In this document: positions 1 through 8,043 of the stretch, piece after piece | How the letters are laid out: the number at the start of each line of letters is the position of its first letter | Position numbering within the stretch: the stretch's first letter is position 1 | Assembly (NCBI RefSeq): GCF_900114785.1 | Contig: NZ_FOUG01000021.1 | Coordinates: 40,995-104,994, forward strand | Source of the DNA: Variovorax sp. OV329 | Lineage (GTDB): Bacteria > Pseudomonadota > Gammaproteobacteria > Burkholderiales > Burkholderiaceae_C | Length of the DNA stretch: 64,000 nt | Reading direction: 5' to 3' | Translations under genes and position numbers: made by a program | Notes under the pieces: generated by a model | Told to the model about the DNA's origin: nothing | What the model saw: only the letters and a program-made list of their open reading frames with translations | Databases searched by the model: none

Positions 1-70
1 AGGTGGCGGCCAGCAGCGTCAGCAAGGCGGGGCTGAGCTGCGGGACGGTGTTCTTGTTCGCTGTCGACAT
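1..70 (-). CDS. N-terminus of a truncated protein, possibly an MFS transporter
   Basis: The gene starts with ATG at 70 and leaves the window after 23 codons (MSTANKNTVPQ..LLTLLAAT). An AAGGAA Shine-Dalgarno sits just upstream of the ATG. The polar start followed by a Leu/Ala stretch looks like the N-terminus of a 12-TM major facilitator transporter, but too little is visible to name it. The 135 bp between it and the next stop codon show nothing I can assign. Confidence 0.4.
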   Translation of the reverse strand, partial: MSTANKNTVPQLSPALLTLLAAT

Positions 71-205
71 GAAGTTCCTTCATGCCGCGCCCGCTCGCCG
101 TGGGCGCAGTCGGGTGCGCGGCGCTGCGGATTGTCGCGGCGCGACCCAATCACCCGCGCCGGCACGGTCAATGCGGCTGTGCCAGCGCCTGCCGGGCGGC
201 GGCGA

Positions 206-1201
206 TCAGAAGGGCGCTTCTTCCTCTTGCGGCGCGGCCACGGCGGGCGCACCGGCCGTGGGCGCCGCCTGGGCCGGCATCACGTCCGCGGCGGCTGCGC
301 CAATCTCCATCTCGCCGCCCAGCGCGTCGATCAGCGCCGGGATCAGCTGGCCCAACTCGCCGGTGGCGATGGCCACGTCGGCGTCGAAGTCGTCTTCCTT
401 CTTGTCGCCGGGCGCGGCCTCGTCCGTGCCCTCGAGGAACACCAGCTTGCGCAGCTGCAGGCCCTCGGTCAGCTCGAAGCTGACGCGGTCGTCCCAGGTC
501 ATGGCCAGGCGGGTGGCACGCTTGCCGCTCTCGATGTGCTGGCGCACCTCGTCGATGTCCAGCGCGTGCTTGGCATAGCGCACCACGGCCTTCGACTCGT
601 CGGTGGCCTTGAGCTCGCACTCGCGGTCGACGCTGAACTCGGCTGGGGGCTCCTGCGTGTGCAGCCAGCCCGACATGGCGGCGGCCGGCTCGATCTTCGT
701 GTTGATCAGGCTCACGCCGAAGCCGGGCAGCGCCTGCACCAGGCTGCTCACGATCTCGTCGGCGCGCGCCGCGTTGGCGGCGTTCACCACCAGGCGGCGG
801 TGCTCGCGGTCGACCCAGACGGTGACGCGCGCGTGGCGGCTGAAGGCCATGGGCAACAACTCGCGGGCGATGTCTTCCTTGAGTTCCTTCTGTTCCTTCT
901 TGCCGGGCTTGCGGCCCTCGGTGGCCTCGATGTGGGCCAGGCGCTCCTCCAGCTTGCGGCGCACCACCGAGCCGGGCAGGGACTTGGCCTCGATCATGAA
1001 TTCGAGCAGCCACTGGCCGCCCACCGATTCGAGCAGCGGGCCATGCTCCTCGCCGCGGGGCGGTACCCAGCCGACGGACTTTTCCTGGCTGGCGCCGCAG
1101 GGCACGAAGCGCTGGGCCTGCAGCGCCTCCTCGGCGGCGGCCAATTCCTGCGACCAGGTGGGTTCGATGCGATAGACGATGACGTTCTTGAAGACGGACA
1201 C
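206..1201 (-). CDS. rdgC: Recombination-associated protein RdgC
   Basis: RdgC is a ring-shaped DNA-binding protein of the nucleoid that modulates RecA-dependent recombination and replication-fork repair. The 331-residue product begins SVFKNVIVYRIEP, matching the conserved FKN(L/A)xxYR opening of the family, and the length is near the usual ~300 residues. I chose the GTG at 1201 because an AGGGA lies seven bases upstream and the family motif follows directly; an in-frame ATG at 1240 would add 13 atypical residues. The C-terminus carries an Ala-rich tail. It is divergent from ilvE, with 183 bp between them. Confidence 0.9.
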   Translation of the reverse strand: MSVFKNVIVYRIEPTWSQELAAAEEALQAQRFVPCGASQEKSVGWVPPRGEEHGPLLESVGGQWLLEFMIEAKSLPGSVVRRKLEERLAHIEATEGRKPGKKEQKELKEDIARELLPMAFSRHARVTVWVDREHRRLVVNAANAARADEIVSSLVQALPGFGVSLINTKIEPAAAMSGWLHTQEPPAEFSVDRECELKATDESKAVVRYAKHALDIDEVRQHIESGKRATRLAMTWDDRVSFELTEGLQLRKLVFLEGTDEAAPGDKKEDDFDADVAIATGELGQLIPALIDALGGEMEIGAAAADVMPAQAAPTAGAPAVAAPQEEEAPF

Positions 1202-1384
1202 GGATTCCCTTTGACTAGCGAGATGGCGAGCCGGCGGCATGGCGGCGACTCACTGGCGGATGGACGGACGGATGAAACTGGCGAGACAGACCGCCATTGT
1301 CACAGCCCGGCGCCCCGGGACGCGTCAGGCGCGCGACCGGTAAAATCTGCGCCTTTGCGTTTTCCCCCACCCCAAGGACAAGAC

Positions 1385-2320
1385 ATGAGCGCGCTTCCCT
1401 CGATGGCCGACCGCGACGGCAAGATCTGGATGGACGGTGAACTCGTGGAATGGCGCGACGCCAAGATCCACGTGCTGAGCCACACGCTGCACTACGGCTG
1501 CGGTGCCTTCGAAGGCGTGCGCGCCTACGACACCAAGGACGGCACGGCCATCTTCCGCCTGGAAGAGCACACCGACCGCCTCTTCAACAGCGCCAAGATC
1601 CTGCGCATGAAGATCCCCTTCAGCAAGGAACAGCTGAACGAGGCCCAGAAGGCCGTGGTGCGCGAGAACAAGCTCGAGAGCTGCTACCTGCGCCCGCTGG
1701 TGTGGATCGGCTCCGAGAAGCTGGGCGTGAGCCCCAAGGGAAACACCATCCACGCGATGGTTGCCGCGTGGCCCTGGGGTGCCTACCTGGGCGAAGAGGG
1801 CATGAAGCGCGGCATCCGCGTGAAAACCTCCAGCTACACCCGCCACCACGTCAACATCACCATGACGCAGGCCAAGGCGGTGAGCAACTACAGCAACTCC
1901 ATCCTGGCCAACATGGAAGCCACGGAAGACGGCTACGACGAGGCCCTGCTGCTGGACGCCACCGGCTTCGTGTCCGAAGGCGCGGGCGAGAACGTCTTCG
2001 TCATCAAGGACGGCGTGGTCTACACCCCCGACCTGTCGGCCGGCGCGCTCAACGGCATCACCCGCAACACGGTGCTGCACATCTGCGAGGACCTGGGCAT
2101 CAAGCTGGTCCAGAAGCGCATCACCCGCGACGAGATCTACATCGCCGACGAGGCTTTCTTCACCGGCACCGCCGCCGAAGTCACGCCCATCCGCGAACTC
2201 GACCGCATCGAGATCGGTGCCGGCTCGCGCGGCCCGATCACCGAGAAGATCCAGAGCGCCTTCTTCGACATCGTGAACGGCCGCAATCCCAAGTACGCCA
2301 AGTGGCTCAGCAAGGTCTGA
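1385..2320 (+). CDS. ilvE: Branched-chain amino acid aminotransferase
   Basis: This PLP enzyme of fold type IV performs the last step of Val, Leu and Ile synthesis, moving an amino group between glutamate and branched-chain 2-oxo acids. The 311-residue product has the class IV features: LHYGCGAFEGVRAY near residue 36, the probable PLP lysine K164 in QAKAVSNY, and the SEGAGENVFV loop. Length fits the family. The ATG at 1385 gives the standard start. A TAAAAT at 1341-1346 could be the -10 of its promoter. The zinc-finger gene follows 11 bp downstream and is probably co-transcribed. Confidence 0.95.
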   Translation: MSALPSMADRDGKIWMDGELVEWRDAKIHVLSHTLHYGCGAFEGVRAYDTKDGTAIFRLEEHTDRLFNSAKILRMKIPFSKEQLNEAQKAVVRENKLESCYLRPLVWIGSEKLGVSPKGNTIHAMVAAWPWGAYLGEEGMKRGIRVKTSSYTRHHVNITMTQAKAVSNYSNSILANMEATEDGYDEALLLDATGFVSEGAGENVFVIKDGVVYTPDLSAGALNGITRNTVLHICEDLGIKLVQKRITRDEIYIADEAFFTGTAAEVTPIRELDRIEIGAGSRGPITEKIQSAFFDIVNGRNPKYAKWLSKV

Positions 2321-2331
2321 GCAATAACAAC

Positions 2332-2541
2332 ATGAACGCCAAAGCCGTCGTCGAACTCCTCGCCAAGGACCTCAACTCGCAGGGCGGGGTCTTCTGCCCC
2401 AACCCCAAGGCCGACATGAAGCTGTGGAGCGGCCACCCCAAGGTCTACCTGGACGTGGCCCGCCTGGGCGAGGCCAAGTGCCCCTACTGCGGCACCGTCT
2501 ACCGCCTCAAAGCGGGCGAGGTGGCTGCGGGGCACCACTAG
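2332..2541 (+). CDS. Small CHCC-type zinc-finger protein
   Basis: A 69-residue protein with the zf-CHCC pattern: Cys in FCPNP, His in SGHPKVYL, and the pair CPYCGTVY near the C-terminus. The family is widespread in alpha- and betaproteobacteria and related to a small subunit of mitochondrial complex I (NDUFS6). The bacterial role is not settled; zinc binding is inferred from the ligands. It lies directly behind ilvE, and its last 35 bases overlap the 3' end of the convergent O-antigen-ligase-like gene. Confidence 0.85.
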   Translation: MNAKAVVELLAKDLNSQGGVFCPNPKADMKLWSGHPKVYLDVARLGEAKCPYCGTVYRLKAGEVAAGHH

Positions 2542-3790
2542 CCGGCGTCCCGCTCTGCAGGATGCCCGAGAAGCGCGGCGGCAAGACGCCGCGCCACGGG
2601 CTTCCTTCCTCCTGGGCCAGGCGCAGGCACAGGAAGGTGATCCACAGCAGGCTCAGCCCGATCTGGGCATCGCGCATCGCCGAATTGAGGCTGGCCGCGA
2701 TCAGCATGGTCAGCATGGCCACGAAGCCGATGCGCCCCGTGAGGTCGGCGCGCCGCCAGCACACCCACACGCCCCACGCCAGGATCAGGAACAGCGTCGC
2801 GAAGCCCGGGATGCCGGCTTGCGAGCCCATCCACAGGTAGTCGTTGTGCGGCATGTTCTTGTAGTCGAGCACCTTGGGCGCGCGCTTCTTCCATTCGCTG
2901 GTCCAGGCGCCGATGCCCAGGCCGGTGGCGGGTGCGTCCAGCATCATCTCGCCGGTCAGCTTGTACATGTAGTAGCGCGTGACCCAGCTCGCGTCCGATT
3001 GCACGCCGGCCTGCGCCTGCTCCAGCTCGGTCACGCCGAGCTCGAACTTGTTCTTGATGGACTGGGGCATCTGCCAGACGCCCAGGCCGGCGATGAGGAT
3101 GGCCGCGCCCAGCGCCACCAGCAGCCCGCGCGGATGGCGGCGGAACTGGTGGAAGCAGGCGGCGAACACGCAAATCAGCATGGCCAGCAGCGAGGTGCGC
3201 GAAGGCAGCGCCAGGCTCACCACGATGGCCATCAGCACCGTCACCGTGAAGGCCGGACCGGCCCAGTGCCAGCGCTGCGCGTCGCTCAGGTGCGCCAGGC
3301 CCAGCACCGCTGCGCCGGCGCCGAGGGTGGCGAAAAGCAGCGCGTCGTTGATCGACTTGTTGCCCTGCATGGAGGTGACCGCGCGCCAGATCTGCGCGTC
3401 GGGCAGCACGCCCAGGTGGTACAGCACGATCAGCAGCAGCCCCAGCGCCGAAGCCAGCAGGAAGGCCCGCAGCGCCCAGATGCATTCCTCGCGAGACAGC
3501 GCCAGCGCCATCAGCATGGTCAGCGCGATGCGGATGCCGTGGAAGAGGTCGAGCCCTGTTTCCTTGTAGTGCGGACGGAATGCCAGCACCACCAGCGTCC
3601 AGCCCACGTAGGCGGCGATGGGCCAGAACAGCGGATGCTGGCGCACCCGCGCCGCGCGCTCGCGCCAGCTGCCGCCCACGGCCATGGCGATCATGAGGAA
3701 CAGGAAGGCGGCGTAGTTGACGCCCACCGGCATGTAGACCACGAAGCCCCAGAAGGCGGCCGCATGGCGAGCAAGACGAGTACGGAACAT
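2507..3790 (-). CDS. O-antigen ligase / polymerase family membrane protein
   Basis: A 427-residue polytopic membrane protein with about ten hydrophobic helices and a large periplasmic loop around residues 235-320, which contains WVTRYYMYKL and PHNDYLWMGSQAG. The H-N-x-Y/F element in that loop and the helix pattern are typical of the Wzy_C superfamily, which joins O-antigen to lipid A-core or polymerises polysaccharide repeats. No glycan genes are adjacent, so the substrate is unknown. The start at 3790 (MFRTRLARH) precedes the first helix; an ATG further upstream would add a non-hydrophobic leader. Its 3' end overlaps the zinc-finger gene by 35 bp. Confidence 0.8.
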   Translation of the reverse strand: MFRTRLARHAAAFWGFVVYMPVGVNYAAFLFLMIAMAVGGSWRERAARVRQHPLFWPIAAYVGWTLVVLAFRPHYKETGLDLFHGIRIALTMLMALALSREECIWALRAFLLASALGLLLIVLYHLGVLPDAQIWRAVTSMQGNKSINDALLFATLGAGAAVLGLAHLSDAQRWHWAGPAFTVTVLMAIVVSLALPSRTSLLAMLICVFAACFHQFRRHPRGLLVALGAAILIAGLGVWQMPQSIKNKFELGVTELEQAQAGVQSDASWVTRYYMYKLTGEMMLDAPATGLGIGAWTSEWKKRAPKVLDYKNMPHNDYLWMGSQAGIPGFATLFLILAWGVWVCWRRADLTGRIGFVAMLTMLIAASLNSAMRDAQIGLSLLWITFLCLRLAQEEGSPWRGVLPPRFSGILQSGTPASGAPQPPRPL

Positions 3791-3843
3791 GGGCCGCGAT
3801 TCTAGGCAAGCGCCCCGCAGCAGGAACATCAGGTGAATTCTTC

Positions 3844-3950
3844 GCCAGCCCCGCACCGCGGAACCGGCTCTGCCGGGCCGCAGGTGAGGTCCCCTCCTCG
3901 GGAGGTGGCGAACTACACGCAGCGAAGCGAAGTGAGAAGCCGGGAGGCTC
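3844..3950 (-). repeat. Copy A of a 107-bp stop-codon-proximal repeat
   Basis: Read on the minus strand the element starts two bases after the stop codon of the histidine kinase gene. It begins GAGCCTCCCGGCTTCTCAC, contains the hairpin CCTCC-CGA-GGAGG (3893-3905), and ends in a longer hairpin with inner stem CCGGC-AGA-GCCGG (3864-3876) and outer arms GCGG/CCGC and CACC/GGTG. Copy C at 60191-60297 differs at only four positions by eye; copy B is at 41831-41936. Its antisense strand gives spurious reading frames with a REVANYTQRSEVRSREA-like string, which should not be annotated as protein. Confidence 0.85.
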
Positions 3951-3952
3951 GT

Positions 3953-5146
3953 CTACCGCGGCAGCGTGATGACGAAGCTGGCGCCGCCGCCCGGGCGGCT
4001 TTCGCAGCGCACGGAGCCGCCGTGGCGCTCGGCGATGGACTTCACCAGCGCCAGGCCCAGGCCCACGCCGCCTTCGCGCTCGCTGGCGCCGGGCAGGCGG
4101 TAGAAGGGCTCGAAGATGCGATCGCGCAGGGCGGGCGGAACGCCCGGGCCGCGGTCATTCACCACCACCTTGGCCTGCGGGCCCTCGGTCTGCAGTTCCA
4201 GGCTGATGTCGTTGCCGCCGTAGCGGCGAGCGTTCTCCAGCAGGTTGCGGATGGCGCGGCGCAGCAGGCGCGGCACGCCGCGCACCGTGAGCGCGCTGGC
4301 ATCGGTGCCTTCGCTCAGTTCCAGCTCGGCGTTGGTGCGGGCGCATTCCTCGGCCGCCAGGCCCACCAGCTCCACGCTTTCCACCGTGCCCATGTCGGCC
4401 TCGCGCGCATCGAGCCGGCTGGCCAGCAGGATCTCGTCGATGAGCTGGTCCAGCTCGGCGATGTTGCGCGTGATCTCGGTACGCGTGAGTTCGCTGGGAT
4501 GCTGGCCCATCAGCTCCACCGCCATGCGGATGCGGGTGAGCGGCGAGCGCAGCTCGTGGCTGGCATTGGCCAGCAGCGACTTGTGCGAGCGCACCAGGGT
4601 CTCGATGCGCGCGGCCGACTCGTTGAAGCGCTCGGCCAGGTCGGCCACCTCGTCCTCGCCGTCCTGCGGCACGCGGGCGGACAAGTCGCCCTCGCCCCAG
4701 CGCTGCACGCTGCGCTGGAGCACTTCCAGCCGCTTGGTCATGCGCCGCACGATGGGATAGACGCCCAGCGCCACCGCCATGCCCACCAGCACGATCAGCC
4801 AGCCCGGGCCGTAGGGCGTGCGCCACCAGGGCGGCGGCGTGCGGCGGCCGTCGGGGCCGGGGATGTCCTCGCGGCGGGCCATCTGCAGGCTCAGCTTGCG
4901 GCCGTCGTCCAGGGTCACGTCGAACTCGATGCCCTTGCCGGGCACGCGCAGGGCGCTGCCGCTGCCGATCTCGCGGTCGTTGTCGTCCAGCACCACCACC
5001 GAGCGCGGCACGTTCGCGACCCGCTCGCGTTCGTTCTCGACCGCGATGCGCATCAGCCAGCTGGCCGTGAGGGTGAGCACGACGACGCCGCCGGCCACGG
5101 CCAGCCAGATGCGCACGTAGAAATGGCGCGAGTACGGGTTGAACAT
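3953..5146 (-). CDS. Sensor histidine kinase (HAMP, HisKA, HATPase)
   Basis: The 397-residue membrane kinase pairs with the response regulator upstream. TM1 is around residues 12-34. A short periplasmic domain (35-112) is followed by TM2 (114-134), a HAMP linker, and the dimerisation box ASHELRSPLTR with phospho-acceptor His197. N, G1 and G2 boxes follow (NLLENARRYG, VNDRGPGVP, GVGLGLALV). The layout resembles RstB/CpxA-type kinases; the signal is unknown. The ATG at 5146 lies 10 bp after the regulator's stop codon, so the two genes are one operon. Copy A of the 107-bp repeat begins two bases after its stop. Confidence 0.92.
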   Translation of the reverse strand: MFNPYSRHFYVRIWLAVAGGVVVLTLTASWLMRIAVENERERVANVPRSVVVLDDNDREIGSGSALRVPGKGIEFDVTLDDGRKLSLQMARREDIPGPDGRRTPPPWWRTPYGPGWLIVLVGMAVALGVYPIVRRMTKRLEVLQRSVQRWGEGDLSARVPQDGEDEVADLAERFNESAARIETLVRSHKSLLANASHELRSPLTRIRMAVELMGQHPSELTRTEITRNIAELDQLIDEILLASRLDAREADMGTVESVELVGLAAEECARTNAELELSEGTDASALTVRGVPRLLRRAIRNLLENARRYGGNDISLELQTEGPQAKVVVNDRGPGVPPALRDRIFEPFYRLPGASEREGGVGLGLALVKSIAERHGGSVRCESRPGGGASFVITLPR

Positions 5147-5156
5147 GGCCGGCGCC

Positions 5157-5885
5157 CTAGTCCTGCTGCTTGGCGAAGACGTAGCCCACGCCGCGCACGG
5201 TGAGGATGCGCTTGGGGTTCTTCACGTCGGCCTCGATGGCCGCGCGGATGCGGCCCATGTGCACGTCGATGGAGCGGTCGAAGGCTTCCAGCTCGCGGCC
5301 GCGCACGGCTTCCATGATCTGGTCGCGCGTGAGCACGCGGCCGGCGCGCTCGGCCATGGCCACCAGCAGGTCGAACTGGTAGGAAGTCAGCTCGACCTCG
5401 TTGCCGGTCACCGTCACGCTGCGGGCGTTGCGGTCGATCTCCAGCGAGCCGAAGCGCAGCACCTCGGCCGCGGGCGCCTCGCTGGCGGGCGCGCCGTCGC
5501 CGCGGCGGCGCAGCACCGCGCGGATGCGCGCCAGCAATTCGCGCGGCTCGAAGGGCTTGGGCAGGTAGTCGTCCGCGCCGATCTCCAGGCCGATGATGCG
5601 GTCCATCGGGTCGCCCTTGGCCGTCAGCATCAGCACCGGCACCTTGGCCTGTGCGCCGGGCAGGGCGCGGATGCGGCGGCACACGTCCAGCCCGTCGGTG
5701 TCCGGCAGCATCAGGTCGAGGATGACCAGGTCGGGCGCCTTGTCCTGCAGGGCCGCCATGCCGCTGGCCCCGTCGCCCGCGTGGGCCACGGCCATGCCGG
5801 ACTGCGTGAGGTACTCGCCGACCATCTTCGCCAGGCGCAGGTCGTCTTCGATCATCAGGAGCTGTGGGGTACTCATCCTGGGCAT
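5157..5885 (-). CDS. OmpR-family response regulator
   Basis: A 242-residue two-component regulator. The receiver domain (about 7-122) has the acidic pair EDD, phospho-acceptor Asp57 in LVILDLMLPD, and the conserved Lys in LTAKGDP. A C-terminal winged helix (about 145-238) carries the typical RGVGYVFA ending. It probably activates genes for an envelope stress, as RstA/CpxR-like members do, but the regulon cannot be read here. I chose the ATG at 5885 because a GGGGAGG Shine-Dalgarno lies seven bases upstream; a second ATG at 5876 is possible. Two GTAAAG direct repeats upstream suggest autoregulation. Confidence 0.92.
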   Translation of the reverse strand: MPRMSTPQLLMIEDDLRLAKMVGEYLTQSGMAVAHAGDGASGMAALQDKAPDLVILDLMLPDTDGLDVCRRIRALPGAQAKVPVLMLTAKGDPMDRIIGLEIGADDYLPKPFEPRELLARIRAVLRRRGDGAPASEAPAAEVLRFGSLEIDRNARSVTVTGNEVELTSYQFDLLVAMAERAGRVLTRDQIMEAVRGRELEAFDRSIDVHMGRIRAAIEADVKNPKRILTVRGVGYVFAKQQD

Positions 5886-5921
5886 GGTCAGGCCTCCCCG
5901 GCAAGCGGGATTGAATGCTTT

Positions 5922-5937
5922 GTAAAGTTGCGTAAAG
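5922..5937 (-). promoter_or_regulatory. Candidate operator: tandem direct repeats upstream of the response regulator
   Basis: GTAAAG occurs at 5922-5927 and 5932-5937, exactly 10 bp apart (CTTTAC-N4-CTTTAC on the coding strand), about 40 bp before the regulator's start codon. Direct half-sites one helical turn apart are the usual binding geometry of OmpR-family regulators, so this is a plausible autoregulatory site. Confidence 0.45.
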
Positions 5938-5982
5938 GAGGCCACGCCAGGTGGCTGGCGCGCCTTCCTTTCGGGGTGGGCC

Positions 5983-6798
5983 TCAGGCCAGCGGACGCAG
6001 CGACAGGCGCAGCGCCAGGCGGGCCGACAGCGGCATCGCCAGTTGCGCCTCGCCGCCGCGGGCCAGCGCCTCGAACAGCGGCAGTGCGTCGGCCAGGCTG
6101 TTGCCCCGGACGGCGCGCGCCGCGTCGGACTGCAGCGCCACCGGCTCGGCCGGGCCCTCGGCCAGCGACCAGTCGAAGGCAGCCAGCGAACGCTCGCTGC
6201 GCTGCGGCGAGATCACGATGGCCGCGGCCAGCATGCCCTCGCTGTGCACGGCCGAGGCCAGCGGGCCCACGGCCTGCACGTCGAAGCCGGTGAGCAGCAC
6301 GGCCTGCTGGTCGCAGGCGCATTGGGCGGCGGCCTCCAGCAGGCCGGCGGCGAAGGTGGCCTCGAAGGAAGCCACCGAGTTGCTCGACGCCATGCAGCCG
6401 GTGCCGATGGTCCAGTAGCCCACCGCCGCGTTGTGCACCGAGTTGTGGAATTTGGTGGGCGAGAGCAGCGTGGGCTCGCTGGCGAGCGTGGCGCACATGT
6501 AGTCGTTGATGGCCAGGTCGCCATGCGCCGAGGCGAAGATGCAGGGCAGGTCGGCGGCCTGACGGCCGGCGGCGGCCACCGAGGCGGCCGCCACTTCGAG
6601 CGCGATGGCCACGGAGTCGGGCGCGCGGCGGCGCTCGGCCGGGGCCAGCACCTGCGGCGCGGGGCGCTTCGCCGGCGGATCGACCGGCGCGCCCTCGCCG
6701 CGGAAGGCGGCGCGGGCGACGTCCCAGCTGGGCAGGGTGGGCGCCCAGAAGGCTGGGCCCTCGATGTAGAGCGTGGGGGTCGTGGCGTTCGAACTCAT
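5983..6798 (-). CDS. Beta-ketoacyl synthase chain-length-factor-like protein
   Basis: A 271-residue protein of the N-terminal ketoacyl-synthase-like family (Ketoacyl-synt_2) found beside ketosynthases in aryl polyene and xanthomonadin-type pathways. Recognisable stretches are IFASAHGD, KFHNSVHNAAVGYW and GTGCMASSNS. It is shorter than a full ketosynthase and probably acts as the partner subunit that shapes chain length. Its ATG overlaps the stop codon of the ketosynthase upstream (ATGA, 6795-6798), so the two are translationally coupled. No acyl carrier protein, dehydratase or glycosyltransferase genes of a full polyene cluster are nearby. Confidence 0.8.
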   Translation of the reverse strand: MSSNATTPTLYIEGPAFWAPTLPSWDVARAAFRGEGAPVDPPAKRPAPQVLAPAERRRAPDSVAIALEVAAASVAAAGRQAADLPCIFASAHGDLAINDYMCATLASEPTLLSPTKFHNSVHNAAVGYWTIGTGCMASSNSVASFEATFAAGLLEAAAQCACDQQAVLLTGFDVQAVGPLASAVHSEGMLAAAIVISPQRSERSLAAFDWSLAEGPAEPVALQSDAARAVRGNSLADALPLFEALARGGEAQLAMPLSARLALRLSLRPLA

Positions 6799-8000
6799 GC
6801 GGCGGCTCCCTGGCCGAAGATCAGGGCGCAGTTGTTGCCGCCGAAACCGAAGGAATTGCTCAGCGCGTGGCGCACGGCGCCGCGCGCGCCCTGCAGGCGC
6901 ACCTGCGGGCCGCAGTCGGCATCGAGCTCGCTGCTGTTGATGGTGCCGGGCATCCAGCCGGTTTCCAGCGCCAGCAGGCTGATGACTGCCTCCACGATGC
7001 CGGCCGCGCCCAGCGTGTGGCCGGTGAAGCCCTTGGTCGAGCTGGCGTGGGTGCTGGCCGGGAAGCGACGAGCCACCAGGCCGGCTTCGACCTCGTCGTT
7101 CTTGGTGCTCGCCGTGCCGTGCAGGTTGATGTAGTCGATGGCGTCGGTGGACAGGCCCGCGCGGGCCAGGGCGTCGTCGAGCGCGCGCTCGGCGCCCAGG
7201 CCCTGGGGGTGCGGCGTGGACATGTGGTGGGCGTCGCTGGCCTCGCCGTAGCCCAGCAGCAGCGGCGCGCCGGCGGCGCCCGCATCGGCGCGCTCCAGCA
7301 AGGCGTAGCCGGCCGCCTCGCCCAGGCTGATGCCGTCGCGCTGCGCATCGAAGGGGCGGCAGGGCGCGGAGGAGACCAGCTCCAGCGAGTTGAAGCCGAA
7401 CAGCACGCTGCCGCACAGCGTGTCGACCCCGCCCACCACGGCCGCATCGGCCAGGCCCAGGCGGATCAGCCGCTCGGCCGACGCGAAGGCCTTGGCGCTG
7501 GAGGAGCAGGCGGTGGAGATGGTCTCGCAGGGCCCTTCCAGGCCCAGCGCGTCCTGCACGAACATGCCCAGCGAATGGGGGGTGTGCACCAGCGGTCGGC
7601 GCTGCGCCGGCTGGAAGCGGCCTTCGGCGTCGACCTGCGTGTAGGCCTCCTCGGTCTCGCCGATGGCGGAGGTGGAGGTGCCCAGGATCAGGGCCACGCG
7701 GCTCGCGCCGTAGCGCGAGCGCGCGGTGGCCACCGACTCGAGGAAGCCGTCGGCCTGCAGGCCCAGCCACGCCAGGCGGTTGTTGCGGCAGTCCCAGCGG
7801 GACAGGTGTTCGGGCAACTTCAGGGACTCGAGGCCGTCGACGCGGCCGATGAAGGTGGGCAGCGGCGCGTCGCCGAAGTCGTTGGCGCGCAGGCCGCTGC
7901 GCGCGGTTTGAAGGGCATCGGCCAGGGCCGTCTTGCCCACGCCCACGGCCGTGGTGGCGGTGTAGGCGCTGATGCGAAGGGGAGGAATGGGAGAGGGCAC
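6795..8000 (-). CDS. FabF-like beta-ketoacyl-[ACP] synthase
   Basis: A 401-residue condensing enzyme with the intact Cys-His-His set: Cys in STACSSSAKAF, His in NLHGTASTKNDE, and His in KGFTGHTLGAAG; it ends with the FGFGGNN glycine motif. It should elongate an acyl-ACP with malonyl-ACP. The start is uncertain. The only normal initiation codon between the upstream stop region and the core fold is a GTG at 8000 without a clear Shine-Dalgarno. This stretch holds a 12-bp direct repeat (GGAGGAATGGGA on the plus strand at 7981 and 8002), giving a Pro-rich leader. It overlaps the chain-length-factor gene by 4 bp. Confidence 0.85.
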   Translation of the reverse strand: MPSPIPPLRISAYTATTAVGVGKTALADALQTARSGLRANDFGDAPLPTFIGRVDGLESLKLPEHLSRWDCRNNRLAWLGLQADGFLESVATARSRYGASRVALILGTSTSAIGETEEAYTQVDAEGRFQPAQRRPLVHTPHSLGMFVQDALGLEGPCETISTACSSSAKAFASAERLIRLGLADAAVVGGVDTLCGSVLFGFNSLELVSSAPCRPFDAQRDGISLGEAAGYALLERADAGAAGAPLLLGYGEASDAHHMSTPHPQGLGAERALDDALARAGLSTDAIDYINLHGTASTKNDEVEAGLVARRFPASTHASSTKGFTGHTLGAAGIVEAVISLLALETGWMPGTINSSELDADCGPQVRLQGARGAVRHALSNSFGFGGNNCALIFGQGAAA

Positions 8001-8043
8001 TGGAGGAATGGGAAAACGAAGGACGAAAGGCTGTTTGTAGCAG

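Noticed and set aside
131..2320. A 729-codon frame from 131 running through the rdgC antisense strand into ilvE
   Set aside because: The first part is the antisense shadow of rdgC in GC-rich DNA; ilvE has its own family-typical start at 1385.
3833..5203. A plus-strand frame starting in repeat copy A and continuing opposite the histidine kinase gene
   Set aside because: The N-terminus (REVANYTQRSEVRSREA) is a translation of the repeat and the rest is antisense shadow.
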